Assembly (NCBI RefSeq): GCF_023072595.1
Contig: NZ_JALLGK010000001.1
Location: 248,001-312,000, forward strand
DNA length: 64,000 nt
Source of the DNA: Streptomyces sp. XM4193
Lineage (GTDB): Bacteria > Actinomycetota > Actinomycetes > Streptomycetales > Streptomycetaceae
Direction of reading: 5' to 3'
How positions within the stretch are numbered: position 1 is the stretch's first letter; each line of letters opens with the position of its first letter. Of this stretch, positions 38,289-48,275 are shown in pieces. Position numbers and translations under genes: made by a program. The notes under the pieces were generated by a model that was not told the DNA's origin, searched no databases, and saw only the letters and a list, made by a program, of their open reading frames with translations.

Positions 38289-38938
38289 CGTGCGGCCTCC
38301 ATCCGTCCGGCGTCGGCCCCGCCCGGACGCTCGTCCGCGCCCGGCTCCGGGTCCTCGTCCGCTCCCGGCTCCCCGCCCGGCGCGCGGTCCGGCTCCGGGG
38401 AGGTGCCGGCGGCGGCGCGGCGGCCCGCGAGGTCCTCGCGCACGGCCCGGAGGAGACCAGGGACGGCTGCCTCGACCTGCTCCAGCACCGTGTCGAAGTC
38501 CGCGCGCGTCCCGTAGTACGGGTCCGCGACCTCCGGCGAGTTCGCGCTCTTCGGGTCGTAGGAGCGCAGCAGCCGCACCTTCGCCGCGTCGGCGGCGGTG
38601 GGGGCGAGCTTCTTGAGGTCCCGCTCGTGGCCGAGGTCGAGGGCGATCACCAGATCGAGCCCGTCGAACCACTCGGCCTGAAACTGCTGTGCGCTGTGCG
38701 CGGACTCGTAGCCTGCCTCTTCCAGCACTTCCACGGTCCGGTGGTCGGCGACGCTGCCGGTGTGCCAACCGCCGGTGCCTGCGCTGGAAACGCGGACCTC
38801 GTCCGCGAGCCCGTCCTCCGCGAGCTTTGCGCGGAAGACGGACTCGGCGAGGGGCGAGCGGCAGATGTTGCCCGTGCACACGAAGCAGACGTGATACGCG
38901 GGTTCCGGTCGGTCGGTACGGGGGGTCGATGCGTCCAT
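38285..38938 (-). CDS. ptpA: Low-molecular-weight protein-tyrosine phosphatase PtpA
   Basis: 217 residues. Active-site loop VCTGNICRS (about 20-28; CX5R) and the general acid Asp in DPYYG (about 137) are intact. The C-terminal 45 residues are a disordered Gly/Pro/Glu tail. It removes phosphate from tyrosines; the S. coelicolor homologue (SCO3921, from memory) affects secondary metabolism when overexpressed. First gene of a two-gene operon with the PLP enzyme. Confidence 0.9.
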   Translation of the reverse strand: MDASTPRTDRPEPAYHVCFVCTGNICRSPLAESVFRAKLAEDGLADEVRVSSAGTGGWHTGSVADHRTVEVLEEAGYESAHSAQQFQAEWFDGLDLVIALDLGHERDLKKLAPTAADAAKVRLLRSYDPKSANSPEVADPYYGTRADFDTVLEQVEAAVPGLLRAVREDLAGRRAAAGTSPEPDRAPGGEPGADEDPEPGADERPGGADAGRMEAAR

Positions 38939-39004
38939 GCACCCATCATCGGCGATGCGCCGACGAGCACGCCGCCCGGTGGTGCGCCCGCAGCGGGCGC
39001 CGTC

Positions 39005-39382
39005 TCACTTGCCGTCGGGCAGCACCATCTCCATGCCCCAGGACACGATGGAGACGATCAGTCCGCCGAGCAGCGCGGTGCCGAATCCCTCCACGTGGAA
39101 GCCGACGTCGAGCTTGTCCGCCAGCCAGGAGGTCAGCAGCAGCATCAGGGCGTTGATCACCAGGGCGAAGAGGCCCAGTGTGAGGACGAGCACAGGGAAG
39201 GACAGCACTTTGGCGACGGGCTTGACCACGACGTTGACGACACCGAAGATCAGCGCGACCAGCACGAGGGTGATGGTCCGCTCTCCGGAGGTGTCGCCGG
39301 AGACGGTGATGTCGGCCAGCAGCCACACGGCCACCGCTAGCGCGACGGCGTTGGCGATTGTCTTGAGAAGGAAGCTCTTCAT
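39005..39382 (-). CDS. Phage-holin-superfamily (YvlD-like) membrane protein
   Basis: 125 residues with four membrane segments, matching the small YvlD/mycobacterial phage holin family IV proteins that are found widely outside phage. The chromosomal homologues have no shown lytic role. ATG 39382 (MKSFLLKTIANAVAL). It is divergent from the cupin gene, with 51 bp between. Confidence 0.82.
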   Translation of the reverse strand: MKSFLLKTIANAVALAVAVWLLADITVSGDTSGERTITLVLVALIFGVVNVVVKPVAKVLSFPVLVLTLGLFALVINALMLLLTSWLADKLDVGFHVEGFGTALLGGLIVSIVSWGMEMVLPDGK

Positions 39383-39433
39383 GCAGCAGATCGTTTCAGA
39401 GTCGGGCGTGTGCTGGGCAGGGGGGAGGCGCCG

Positions 39434-39748
39434 GTGAAGGCGTTTCGCCTGGAGGAACTGGAGGCCGAGCGCCTCGCCAACGACGGTGCGTACCTGCAGT
39501 TTCTGCGGGAACGGAACATGTCGGTCGGGCTCTACGCGCTGGACCGCACCGAGCAGGACACCCAGAAGCCGCACGACCAGGACGAGGTGTACTTCGTCGT
39601 CAGCGGTCGGGCGGTGATCACCGTCGGCGAGGAGTCCACCCCGGTGGCGCGGGGGAGCGTGGTCTACGTGCCGGCCGGACAGCCGCACCGCTTCCACCAC
39701 ATCAGTGAGGACCTGCGGGTCCTGGTGGTCTTCTCCCCGCCCGGCTGA
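39434..39748 (+). CDS. Small cupin-domain protein
   Basis: 104 residues. A single cupin barrel with PHDQDEVYFVVSGRAVITVG (motif 1: His, His-equivalent and Glu) and VVYVPAGQPHRFHHI (motif 2 His), so a metal site is likely. The substrate is unknown. GTG 39434 has GGGAGG six bases upstream. Confidence 0.85.
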   Translation: MKAFRLEELEAERLANDGAYLQFLRERNMSVGLYALDRTEQDTQKPHDQDEVYFVVSGRAVITVGEESTPVARGSVVYVPAGQPHRFHHISEDLRVLVVFSPPG

Positions 39749-40106
39749 TGCCGACGCCCGGCTGATCCCGAAACCCTGCTGAGCCGGGCGCCCGTGCTGA
39801 GTCGGGTGCCCGGTCGACTCCGGCGTCCTGCTGACCCTGCTGCTGTCGGGCGGGCCCGGCGGCCGGACGGGGTCACGCCTGGGTCGGAGCGCCGAACTCA
39901 GGGGCGCCTCAGGGTCGGTTCAGGGGAGGACCGGGGCAGCGGGCCCTCCCGTCTGCCCCGGTGGGCCGCTTAGCATCGAAGACACAGCGACACAGCGGCC
40001 GGCCGTCGAACCGACGGCCGAGAAGGCAAGGCGAACGGCGCCCGGCCGACGCAGTCAAGAGGCAACACCAGGAGCCGTGCCACACGGCAACAGGAGGCAG
40101 GACACC
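39749..40106. other. Noncoding gap upstream of DUF5326 gene
   Basis: About 360 bp; GC-rich with several TCAGG repeats near 39900. TAGCAT at 39971-39976 may be the -10 element of the DUF5326 gene, giving a leader of about 130 bases. No gene is visible. Confidence 0.4.
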
Positions 40107-40319
40107 ATGAGCTCGACAGGAACCTTCGCCGGACTCCCCTCGTGGGTGAAGTGGGTCGCGATCATCGTCGTCGCGCTCCTCGTCTTCAAGGTGGTGACCT
40201 GGATTCTGACGACGGTGATCGCCCTGCTCTTCAAGGTGCTGCTCTTCGCCGCGATCGTCGCCGGACTCGTCTTCCTCGTACGCAAGTTCACCTCGTCCTC
40301 CTCCAGCAGCAGCTGGTAA
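40107..40319 (+). CDS. DUF5326-family small membrane protein
   Basis: 70 residues: a short polar start (MSSTGTFAGLPSWVKWV), two hydrophobic segments (about 18-36 and 38-58) and a basic-Ser tail. It matches the small DUF5326 family found next to ssgA in streptomycetes. AGGAGG lies ten bases before ATG 40107. Function unknown. Confidence 0.82.
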   Translation: MSSTGTFAGLPSWVKWVAIIVVALLVFKVVTWILTTVIALLFKVLLFAAIVAGLVFLVRKFTSSSSSSSW

Positions 40320-40493
40320 GGACCGACTGAGCCCTCGAACCTGCCGGCCGTGCCCCCAGCGGTGCCAACACCGTTGTCAAACGGGTGACTTTGAAGCATC
40401 CGGGATTGTGGGGTTTGTGGATCTTCGTAGACGATTCACCTGAGTTCCACAGCTACCGATCACGGCCGAGTACGAGAAATCGGGGGCAGCGCA

Positions 40494-40916
40494 ATGGGTG
40501 ACACGGTCCGGGCTCAGGTCATGATGAGCTTCCTGGCCTCAGAGGAGCTCGCCTTCCTCATCCCGGTCGATCTCGTCTACGAGACAGAGGATCCGTACGC
40601 CGTGCGCTTCACCTTCTGCCTGCCGGGCGACGCCCCGGTGAGCTGGGTGTTCGGACGGGAGCTGCTGGTCGACGGAATCAGCCATCCCTCGGGCGAGGGC
40701 GATGTGCACATCGCTCCGGTCTGCGCCGAGCGGCTGGCGGATCTGCACATCCAGCTGTTCGCCGGTTCGGAGCGCGCGGTCTTCCGCGTGAGTGCGCCGC
40801 CGCTGGTGGCGTTCCTCGACCGTACGGACCGCCTGGTGCCGCTCGGGCACGAGGAGGCGCAGCAGGACATCGACGCCGAACTGGACAGGATTCTGGCCGG
40901 CGGGCGCATGCCGTAA
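40494..40916 (+). CDS. ssgA: SsgA-family sporulation/cell-division regulator
   Basis: 140 residues. The start VRAQVMMSFLASEELAFLIPVDL, the core YETEDPYAVRFTFCLPGDAPVSWVFGRELL and the end LVAFLDRTDRLVPLGHEEA match SsgA more closely than SsgB. SsgA is a septum-site protein that recruits SsgB and FtsZ and promotes sporulation-specific division. By synteny this is ssgA (SCO3926-like), next to YibE/F and thiC. The usual IclR-type activator gene ssgR is not upstream (see findings). Confidence 0.9.
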   Translation: MGDTVRAQVMMSFLASEELAFLIPVDLVYETEDPYAVRFTFCLPGDAPVSWVFGRELLVDGISHPSGEGDVHIAPVCAERLADLHIQLFAGSERAVFRVSAPPLVAFLDRTDRLVPLGHEEAQQDIDAELDRILAGGRMP

Positions 40917-40926
40917 CGGTTCAGCG

Positions 40927-40968
40927 GGGCGGTGCGGCCCGGGTGAAGTCACCCGGGCCGCACCGCCC
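40927..40968 (+). terminator. Strong terminator of ssgA
   Basis: 20-bp perfect inverted repeat (40927-40946 with 40949-40968) with a 2-base centre, effectively an 18-bp stem with a 6-base loop. It starts 11 bp after the ssgA stop and also faces the convergent YibE/F gene. Confidence 0.88.
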
Positions 40969-41010
40969 GTCGTCGTTCCCGCGTTCGCCGGCGGTGCCGC
41001 GACGAGCGGA

Positions 41011-41058
41011 CTGCCCGTCTGCCCGTCTGCCCGTCTGCCCGCCTGTCCGCCTGCCCGC
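41011..41058. repeat. 8-bp tandem repeat (CTGCCCGT-type x6)
   Basis: Six 8-bp units, CTGCCCGT three times then CTGCCCGC/CTGTCCGC variants, just outside the stop of the YibE/F gene. Confidence 0.85.
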
Positions 41059-41079
41059 CGCGGGCCGCGGGCCGCTGGG

Positions 41080-42690
41080 TCAGCGTTTGGCGCGTCTGCG
41101 GCGTCCGCTGCCGCCGCCGAGCCCGCCGCGCACCGACGCCGGGCCGCTCGAACTCCCCGCGCCCGCCGCCCCGTTGCCGCCGCCCGCACCGCCGCCGGCG
41201 CCGTCGCCGGCCGGGCCGTCGCCCCATGCGTCGCCGGAGTGTCCGCCGCCGGTGCCGTCGGCCCCGTCGCCGCCGGTCGGACGGATCGGCGGTTCGCCGT
41301 CCTTGCCGAAGCCGGCCGAGACTACCAGCGCGGCCAGGACCGTGGTGACCGGTACGGAGGCGACCAGGCCGATCGAGCCGACCAGTGTCCGTACGATCTC
41401 CTCCGCCACCAGCTCGCTCGTCGCCACGGTCGCGGTGTCCGCCTTGGCGATGGAGAAGAGCAGCAGCAGCGGCATCGCCGCACCCGCGTAGGCCAGTACG
41501 AGGGTGTTGACGACCGAGGCGATGTGGTCGCGGCCGATGCGCATGGCCGAGCGGTACACCTGCCGCCAACTCGCCGACGGATCGGCGGCCTTGAGCTCCC
41601 AGACCGCCGAGGTCTGGGTGACCGTCACATCGTCGAGCACGCCGAGTGAACCGATCAGCACACTCGCGAGCAGGAGACCGCGGATCTCGATGTCGGGGTA
41701 GAGGCTGTGGACGAGCGCGGTCTGGTCGTCGGTGTTGCCGGAGAGGTTCGCCCAGCCGATGAAGAGCGAGCCGAGCAGCCCGATCAGCACCAGCGAGATG
41801 AGGGTGCCCAGCACCGCCACCGAGGTTCTGGCGGTCAGTCCGTGGCAGAGGTAGAGGGTGACGAGCATGATCAGGCTGCCGCCGATGACGGCCACCACCA
41901 GCGGGTTCGAGCCCTGGAGGATGCCCGGCAGGATGAAGAGGGTCAGCACTCCGAAGGTGATCACCAGACCGACGAGCGCCAGCAGACCGCGCAGCCGTCC
42001 GACGCCGACCACCACCAGCGCGAAGATGATCGCGAGCAGCACCATCGGGAAGTCGCGGTCCACGTCGATGACGCTGTACTGCAGCTCCTCGGGTGCCTGC
42101 GGCGCGTGGGCGACCACCACGTCCTGGCCGGTGGAGAGCCTGCGGGTGTCGTCCGGCGTGATGACCTCGGTGAACTCCCGCCCCTCGTGCGGTCCCGAGG
42201 TGACCTTGATCGTCGCCTGCTGGCACATGCCCTTCGCGGAGGTGTCGCCCTCCTGCCTGCCCTCGGCGTTGACGTCCCCGCAGTCGACCTCCTGGACCTG
42301 TACGACCCTGGCCTGCTCCATCTGCCGGTCGAAACCGACGCCGCTGCGTCCGCCGTCGCTGCCGGGGGTGCCGCCCGGCCACATCAGGACCAGTCCGGCG
42401 AGCACCGCGGCGGCGAACGGGATCAACACGGCCGCGATGACCTTCCGCAGATGGCGGGAGACGGGCGCGGCCGGCCCGTGCCCGTGCCCGTGGGCGTGTC
42501 CGTGGGCGTGTGCGTGCGCGGTCGGGTCGCCGGGCCCGTCGGCGCCGTGTCCGGAGCCGCCCCCGGGTGCCGTCCTCCGGCGCTTCGGGGGTCTGGGTCC
42601 CCAGGCGGCACCACCGCCCTGACCTGAGTTCTCGTCGCCGGGCCACTGGCCGGGGCGGTCACCGTCGTGCTCGCTGTGGGACTGGTTCAC
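41080..42690 (-). CDS. YibE/F-family polytopic membrane protein with His-rich N-terminus
   Basis: 536 residues from GTG 42690. The cytoplasmic N-terminus has a run of alternating His-Ala/Gly (HAHAHGHAHGHGHGP, about 57-71) that could bind metal. One membrane helix and an exterior domain (about 105-195) follow. The YibE/F core then has about seven helices with RGLLALVGLVITFGVLTLFI and IGSLGVLDDVTVTQTS. The tail is Gly-rich and basic. The family's role is unknown, and the His run points to metal handling as one option. Confidence 0.82.
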   Translation of the reverse strand: MNQSHSEHDGDRPGQWPGDENSGQGGGAAWGPRPPKRRRTAPGGGSGHGADGPGDPTAHAHAHGHAHGHGHGPAAPVSRHLRKVIAAVLIPFAAAVLAGLVLMWPGGTPGSDGGRSGVGFDRQMEQARVVQVQEVDCGDVNAEGRQEGDTSAKGMCQQATIKVTSGPHEGREFTEVITPDDTRRLSTGQDVVVAHAPQAPEELQYSVIDVDRDFPMVLLAIIFALVVVGVGRLRGLLALVGLVITFGVLTLFILPGILQGSNPLVVAVIGGSLIMLVTLYLCHGLTARTSVAVLGTLISLVLIGLLGSLFIGWANLSGNTDDQTALVHSLYPDIEIRGLLLASVLIGSLGVLDDVTVTQTSAVWELKAADPSASWRQVYRSAMRIGRDHIASVVNTLVLAYAGAAMPLLLLFSIAKADTATVATSELVAEEIVRTLVGSIGLVASVPVTTVLAALVVSAGFGKDGEPPIRPTGGDGADGTGGGHSGDAWGDGPAGDGAGGGAGGGNGAAGAGSSSGPASVRGGLGGGSGRRRRAKR

Positions 42691-42761
42691 GGTCAGATCA
42701 TCGCAAGGCCCCCTGGCGGGGTGGGAAGTCGAACCGCTAGCGTGAGGGTGCATTTGCACAT

Positions 42762-44692
<1,931 letters not shown>

Positions 44693-44707
44693 CCTGCACG
44701 GACGAGG

Positions 44708-44743
44708 CTGATCGACGGCACTTCGCGGGGTGCCGTCGGTCAG
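44708..44743 (+). terminator. Terminator of thiC
   Basis: 14-bp stem with one mismatch (CTGATCGACGGCAC / GTGCCGTCGGTCAG) and an 8-base loop, 16 bp after the thiC stop. An outer ACGAG/CTCGT pairing can lengthen it. Confidence 0.8.
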
Positions 44744-44795
44744 CGCTCGTCGAGAGGCGGACCGTTCCCCCGACGCGGGAGCGCCGCACCGCGTC

Positions 44796-45266
44796 TCACG
44801 AGTGCCCGCGGTCGGCCGGAGCCCCCGCGTGACGGTCGGGCGGTGGGCCCGCGTGACGGTCGGCCGGTGGGCCGGGTCGGGCATCGGGGTCGACTTCGGG
44901 ATGTGTGAACCGTACGGGCTTGCCCAGCGACCGCGCGTAGGCGATCTCGGCCCGGGTGCTGTCCCCGATGTAGTCGCCGACCACGAGCGCCTCGTCAGCG
45001 AGCCGGATCTTCGACCGGTGCAGATCGTCGAGTCGGGGTTTCAGCGCCTCGGCCTCGGCAGGATCGGACCAGAGGCCGTGCGGCGACTTCAGATCGCAGC
45101 CCGGCCTGACGACGATCCTTCCGGCTGCGGTCTCCCGCAGGTCGGCCTCGCCCATCTCGGCCATGCAACGGGTGGAGCCACAGATCACCACGATCCGCGG
45201 CAGGCCCAACTGCCTCTTCGCGTCGGCGAGTTTCTCCTCGGGGGCAAGCGGTCGCGGGTGTGACAC
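44796..45266 (-). CDS. Nucleoside 2-deoxyribosyltransferase-like protein
   Basis: 156 residues from GTG 45266, which has GGAGG five bases upstream. IVVICGSTR (about 26-34) and DEALVVGDYIGDSTRAEIAYARSLGKPV (about 96-123) resemble the NDT-like/DUF4406 Rossmann-type fold that handles nucleosides or nucleotides; a catalytic role is not proven. An upstream GTG at 45551 keeps the frame open, but it lacks such a ribosome site and would pull in the 21-bp repeats as low-complexity sequence. The C-terminus is a short His/Pro/Asp repeat (DRHAGPP). Divergent from the cupin/zinc-ribbon gene. Confidence 0.7.
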   Translation of the reverse strand: MSHPRPLAPEEKLADAKRQLGLPRIVVICGSTRCMAEMGEADLRETAAGRIVVRPGCDLKSPHGLWSDPAEAEALKPRLDDLHRSKIRLADEALVVGDYIGDSTRAEIAYARSLGKPVRFTHPEVDPDARPGPPADRHAGPPPDRHAGAPADRGHS

Positions 45267-45294
45267 CGAGTCCTCCGGCGGTTGTGGTCCAAGG

Positions 45295-45378
45295 GGCGCC
45301 TGCGGAGACGCGAACGGCGCCTGCGGAGACGCGAACGGCGCCTGCGCAGACGCGAACGGCGCCTGCGAGGACGCGTAC
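45295..45378. repeat. 21-bp tandem repeat x4 in the divergent intergenic region
   Basis: Four head-to-tail units (45295-45315, 45316-45336, 45337-45357, 45358-45378). The first two are identical, GGCGCCTGCGGAGACGCGAA then C; the third and fourth have one to three changes. 21 bp is two helical turns, so equivalent bases face the same side. It lies in the 338-bp gap between two divergent genes; if the longer start of the NDT-like gene is used it would be translated as a repeated 7-residue QAPFAS(P/A) unit. Confidence 0.85.
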
Positions 45379-45604
45379 GAACGCGGCGGCGCGAGCAGCC
45401 TGCGCACAGAGTCGGTGCTGCGCTCCGTCCGCCCAGGATCTGTGACGCACGAAGATCCCGCACCGGAGCCGCCGCGACGCGTGCGGAGGAGGCGGGCGCG
45501 GCAGATGTCACGAACCTGCCGAAGAGGCGGGTCCACGTCTCCCGTGCGCACGGAATTTGATACCCAGAGGGACAGAGGACCGCGAGCACGGGGAGGGGCG
45601 GATC

Positions 45605-46102
45605 GTGCAGAACCCGCCGCAGTACGGGGTGTTGACCGGGGCGAGCGATCTGCTGGCCGAGACAGCGGAGGAACAGGGCGGGGCCCTGTGGAATCTCGCG
45701 GTGCGGCAACGGCAGTTGGACGCCAACCTGATCCGGCTGCCCGCCGGTGCGGAGGTCACCGCGCACACCGAACCCGACCTGGACGTTCTGCTCGTCGTGT
45801 TCGAGGGCGGGGGCCGGCTCACCACCGTCGCTGGCGAGCAGCCGCTGACCCCCGGCGCGGTCGCCTGGCTGGCGCGCGGTACGGAACGCTCCCTGGCCGC
45901 CGGGAGCGAAGGGCTGGCGTACTTCACCGTCCACCGGCGCCGACCCGGGATGAGCATCGGGCGGCCGTCCGGTGACCGGGTGGAGGAGGGCGGCGAGGCG
46001 GCCTGCCTGCTCCAGCAGGTGTGCCCGGAATGCGGGCGCCTGGCCGCCGAGCGCACCGCGCGCTTCTGCACCCGCTGCGGTACCGCACTCCCCGTCGACT
46101 GA
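45605..46102 (+). CDS. Cupin protein with C-terminal zinc ribbon
   Basis: 165 residues. A cupin barrel (25-120: LPAGAEVTAHTEPDLDVLLVVFEGGGRLTTV, GAVAWLARGTERSL) precedes a C-terminal rubredoxin-like zinc ribbon CPECG ... CTRCG (about 140-163). The combination suggests a small sensor or nucleic-acid/protein-binding adaptor. GTG 45605 has GGGAGG upstream. Function unknown. Confidence 0.8.
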   Translation: MQNPPQYGVLTGASDLLAETAEEQGGALWNLAVRQRQLDANLIRLPAGAEVTAHTEPDLDVLLVVFEGGGRLTTVAGEQPLTPGAVAWLARGTERSLAAGSEGLAYFTVHRRRPGMSIGRPSGDRVEEGGEAACLLQQVCPECGRLAAERTARFCTRCGTALPVD

Positions 46103-46189
46103 CCGCGGTTGCGACACAGCACCGCTGCCCCGCCCCGTCCCGCCCGCTCCGGAGCGCCCCTCCCTGCAGCGGCAGCGGCGCACAGCCCG

Positions 46190-46350
46190 CGGGGTACGCC
46201 CGACTCCGTACGCGGCCGTACGGCTTCGTACGGGCTTCGTACGGCTTCGGACGACTCCGTACGGAGAGGACCGCAGACGTACGGCTTCGTACGGGGACGA
46301 CTGCGGAGGACCGCAGAGGTATGCAGACGTACGACTCCGTACGCGGCGGG
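46190..46350. repeat. GTAC-palindrome-rich repeat region
   Basis: At least nine copies of CGTACG (mostly in TTCGTACGG or CCGTACGC) within 160 bp of the gap 46103-46459, in several imperfect repeats such as GACTCCGTACGCGGC and ACGTACGGCTTCGTACGG. No gene is convincing here. Confidence 0.75.
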
Positions 46351-46459
46351 GTCGGTCCGTCTGTGTCGCCCTCCGTCGCGGGGAGGCGCGTACGCGGCCC
46401 GCGCGCCGATCACACGCCGTGCTCCGCCCGGCCCGGCGCGAGTGCCTGCCCGCCGTGGG

Positions 46460-48019
46460 TCAGCGCGAGCGGGCGTCGTCGCCGTCGGGCACCGGGCCCG
46501 GGTCCTCGTCGTCCCGCTGGTCCCGGGTGTCCTCGGCGCGGTCGCGGCCCGTGGCACCGGACTTGAAGCCGGGGCTGGAGAACTTGCGGCCTTCCGCGGG
46601 GCTGTCGGTGGAGCCGCTCTGGTACTTGGGGCTGGAGAACTTGCGGCCTTCGGCGGTGTTGTCGGTGGCACCGGACTTGAAGCCGGGGCTGGAGAACTTG
46701 CGGCCTTCCGCGGGGCTGTCGGTGGAGCCGCTCTGGTACTTGGGGCTGGAGAACTTGCGGCCTTCGGCGGTGTTGTCGGTGGAGCCGGATTTGAAGCCGG
46801 GGCTGGAGAACTTGCGGCCCTCCGCAGGGCTGTCGGTGGAGCCGCTCTGGTACTTGGGGCTGGAGAACCTGCGCCCTTCCGCGGGGCTGTCCGTGGACCC
46901 GCTCTGGTACTTGGGGCTGGAGAATCTGCGCCCTTCCGCGGGGCTGTCCGTGGAGCCGGATTTGAAGCCGGGGCTGGAGAACTTGCGGCCCTCCGCGGGG
47001 CTGTCCGTGGACCCGCTCTGGTAGCTCGGGCTGTAGAAGCGGCCCCCGGAGCTCTTCGAGCCGGAGTCCGAGCCCTCGCCGGAATCCGCACCCTCGTACT
47101 CGCCCGAAGTCGGGCCGTCCGTCGAGTACTTGGGGCTGGAGAAGCGTGAACTCCCGTATTTGGGGCTGGAGAAGCGGTTGCGTTCGACGGTGCTCTCCTG
47201 CGCCGCACCGGCCTTGTGCGCGGAGAAGTCGGGGCCGGAGTAGCCGAGTCGGGGGGTGCGGTGGTCGTCCTCGGCAAGCCGGGGCCCGGGGGTGCGGTAC
47301 CCCTCCTGGCCCTGTGCGGCGCGCTCCTGGGCGTCCCGGAGGAAAGGCAGGATGCCGCGCTGGAGCAGTGCGTGCCGCCAGGCCGCGCGGGCGACGGTGA
47401 TCTCGTCGGACGGGCCGTCATTCCGTCCGGAATCCGACCCCCGTCTGGCGGTTGGTGCGTTTCTGGAGGCGGACAGCAGCAGACTGACGGCGCCGACCAG
47501 CCCGGTCGCGACGGTGATCACGGCGAAGACCCAGCCGACGTTGCGCATCGCCACGGCGAGCGCCGGTTCGGGAGAGACCACGCCCAGTGCGTAGCCGACG
47601 AGCAGGAAGATGACCGCGGCCGAGCCGGAGAGCACGGGCAGCAGCAGGGAGAGCACCACGAAGGCACCGGCGCCGGAGCTGTCCGCGGGGCTGTCGGCCG
47701 GCCCGGGCGGGCTGCCGCCGGCGCTGCCGGACGGGTCGGTGCGGTCGGAGGAGGCGCCGCCGGGAGAGGTGCCGGAGGGCGGCGCGGCCGTGCCGGCGGG
47801 CTGACGCAGCCGCTCGCGCACGCGGACGAACTCGCCGTACTCCTCGGAGGCGTGGGCCGCGATGGCGTCGGCGTCGGCGACCGCGAGCGTGCGCAGATCG
47901 GCTGTGGCGAGCGGCGGCGCGGTTTCGGTTTCGGCCCTGGCCATGGTGCGGAGCGCCTCGTCGAGCACTCGCTCGAACTCGGGGCGGTCCTCAAGGCGCA
48001 GGTGCGGAGCGCTGTTCAT
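46460..48019 (-). CDS. Membrane protein with FSSP(K/G)(Y/F) repeats
   Basis: 519 residues. The N-terminal 115 residues are helical then Pro/Ser-rich; two membrane helices (about 118-147 and 156-180) follow. Then a helical segment (VARAAWRHALLQRGILPFLRDA) precedes a hydrophilic C-terminal half built of 19-residue repeats, about 8 copies of EGR(K/R)FSSP(K/G)(Y/F)(Q/K)SG(S/A)TD(S/N)(P/T)A plus degenerate ones before. It is probably cytoplasmic by the positive-inside pattern. ATG 48019 has GGGGGA upstream. I recognise no functional family. Confidence 0.8.
   Translation of the reverse strand: MNSAPHLRLEDRPEFERVLDEALRTMARAETETAPPLATADLRTLAVADADAIAAHASEEYGEFVRVRERLRQPAGTAAPPSGTSPGGASSDRTDPSGSAGGSPPGPADSPADSSGAGAFVVLSLLLPVLSGSAAVIFLLVGYALGVVSPEPALAVAMRNVGWVFAVITVATGLVGAVSLLLSASRNAPTARRGSDSGRNDGPSDEITVARAAWRHALLQRGILPFLRDAQERAAQGQEGYRTPGPRLAEDDHRTPRLGYSGPDFSAHKAGAAQESTVERNRFSSPKYGSSRFSSPKYSTDGPTSGEYEGADSGEGSDSGSKSSGGRFYSPSYQSGSTDSPAEGRKFSSPGFKSGSTDSPAEGRRFSSPKYQSGSTDSPAEGRRFSSPKYQSGSTDSPAEGRKFSSPGFKSGSTDNTAEGRKFSSPKYQSGSTDSPAEGRKFSSPGFKSGATDNTAEGRKFSSPKYQSGSTDSPAEGRKFSSPGFKSGATGRDRAEDTRDQRDDEDPGPVPDGDDARSR
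46553..47047 (-). repeat. 57-bp coding tandem repeats in the FSSP protein
   Basis: Seven full 57-bp units, a partial one at the 3' end of the gene and a divergent one at the other end. Two subtypes (SSPKYQ and SSPGFK) alternate for several units. The DNA identity is as high as the protein identity, which points to recent duplication or gene conversion. Confidence 0.88.
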
Positions 48020-48275
48020 GTGTGCATCCCCCGATGCTCCGTAGGACCGGGGCGCGGGTCGGCTCCGGAATCGGTGGGGTCGGGTGTCGTGCCCCCGACC
48101 TCAGGGGTGGTGGGCCGGGCGGCTGTGGCAGTGGGCTGTGGCGCAGCGCGCGGGCGGCTGGACTGATGTTAGATCGCTTCGCGCACGGGGTGACAGGGTG
48201 TCGTCGAAATTGCTCACGCCGTGAAGGCGTGTGCGGACGACTCCCCGTAAGTGGCTTGCCCACTGTATGGCCAGG

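Noticed and set aside
39005..39382. Prophage remnant, because of the holin-like protein
   Set aside because: The holin-superfamily gene is a conserved chromosomal gene in a syntenic position, and no other phage gene is near.
45295..45378. CRISPR-like repeats
   Set aside because: Head-to-tail 21-bp repeats without spacers; the other tandem repeats also lack spacers, and there are no cas genes.
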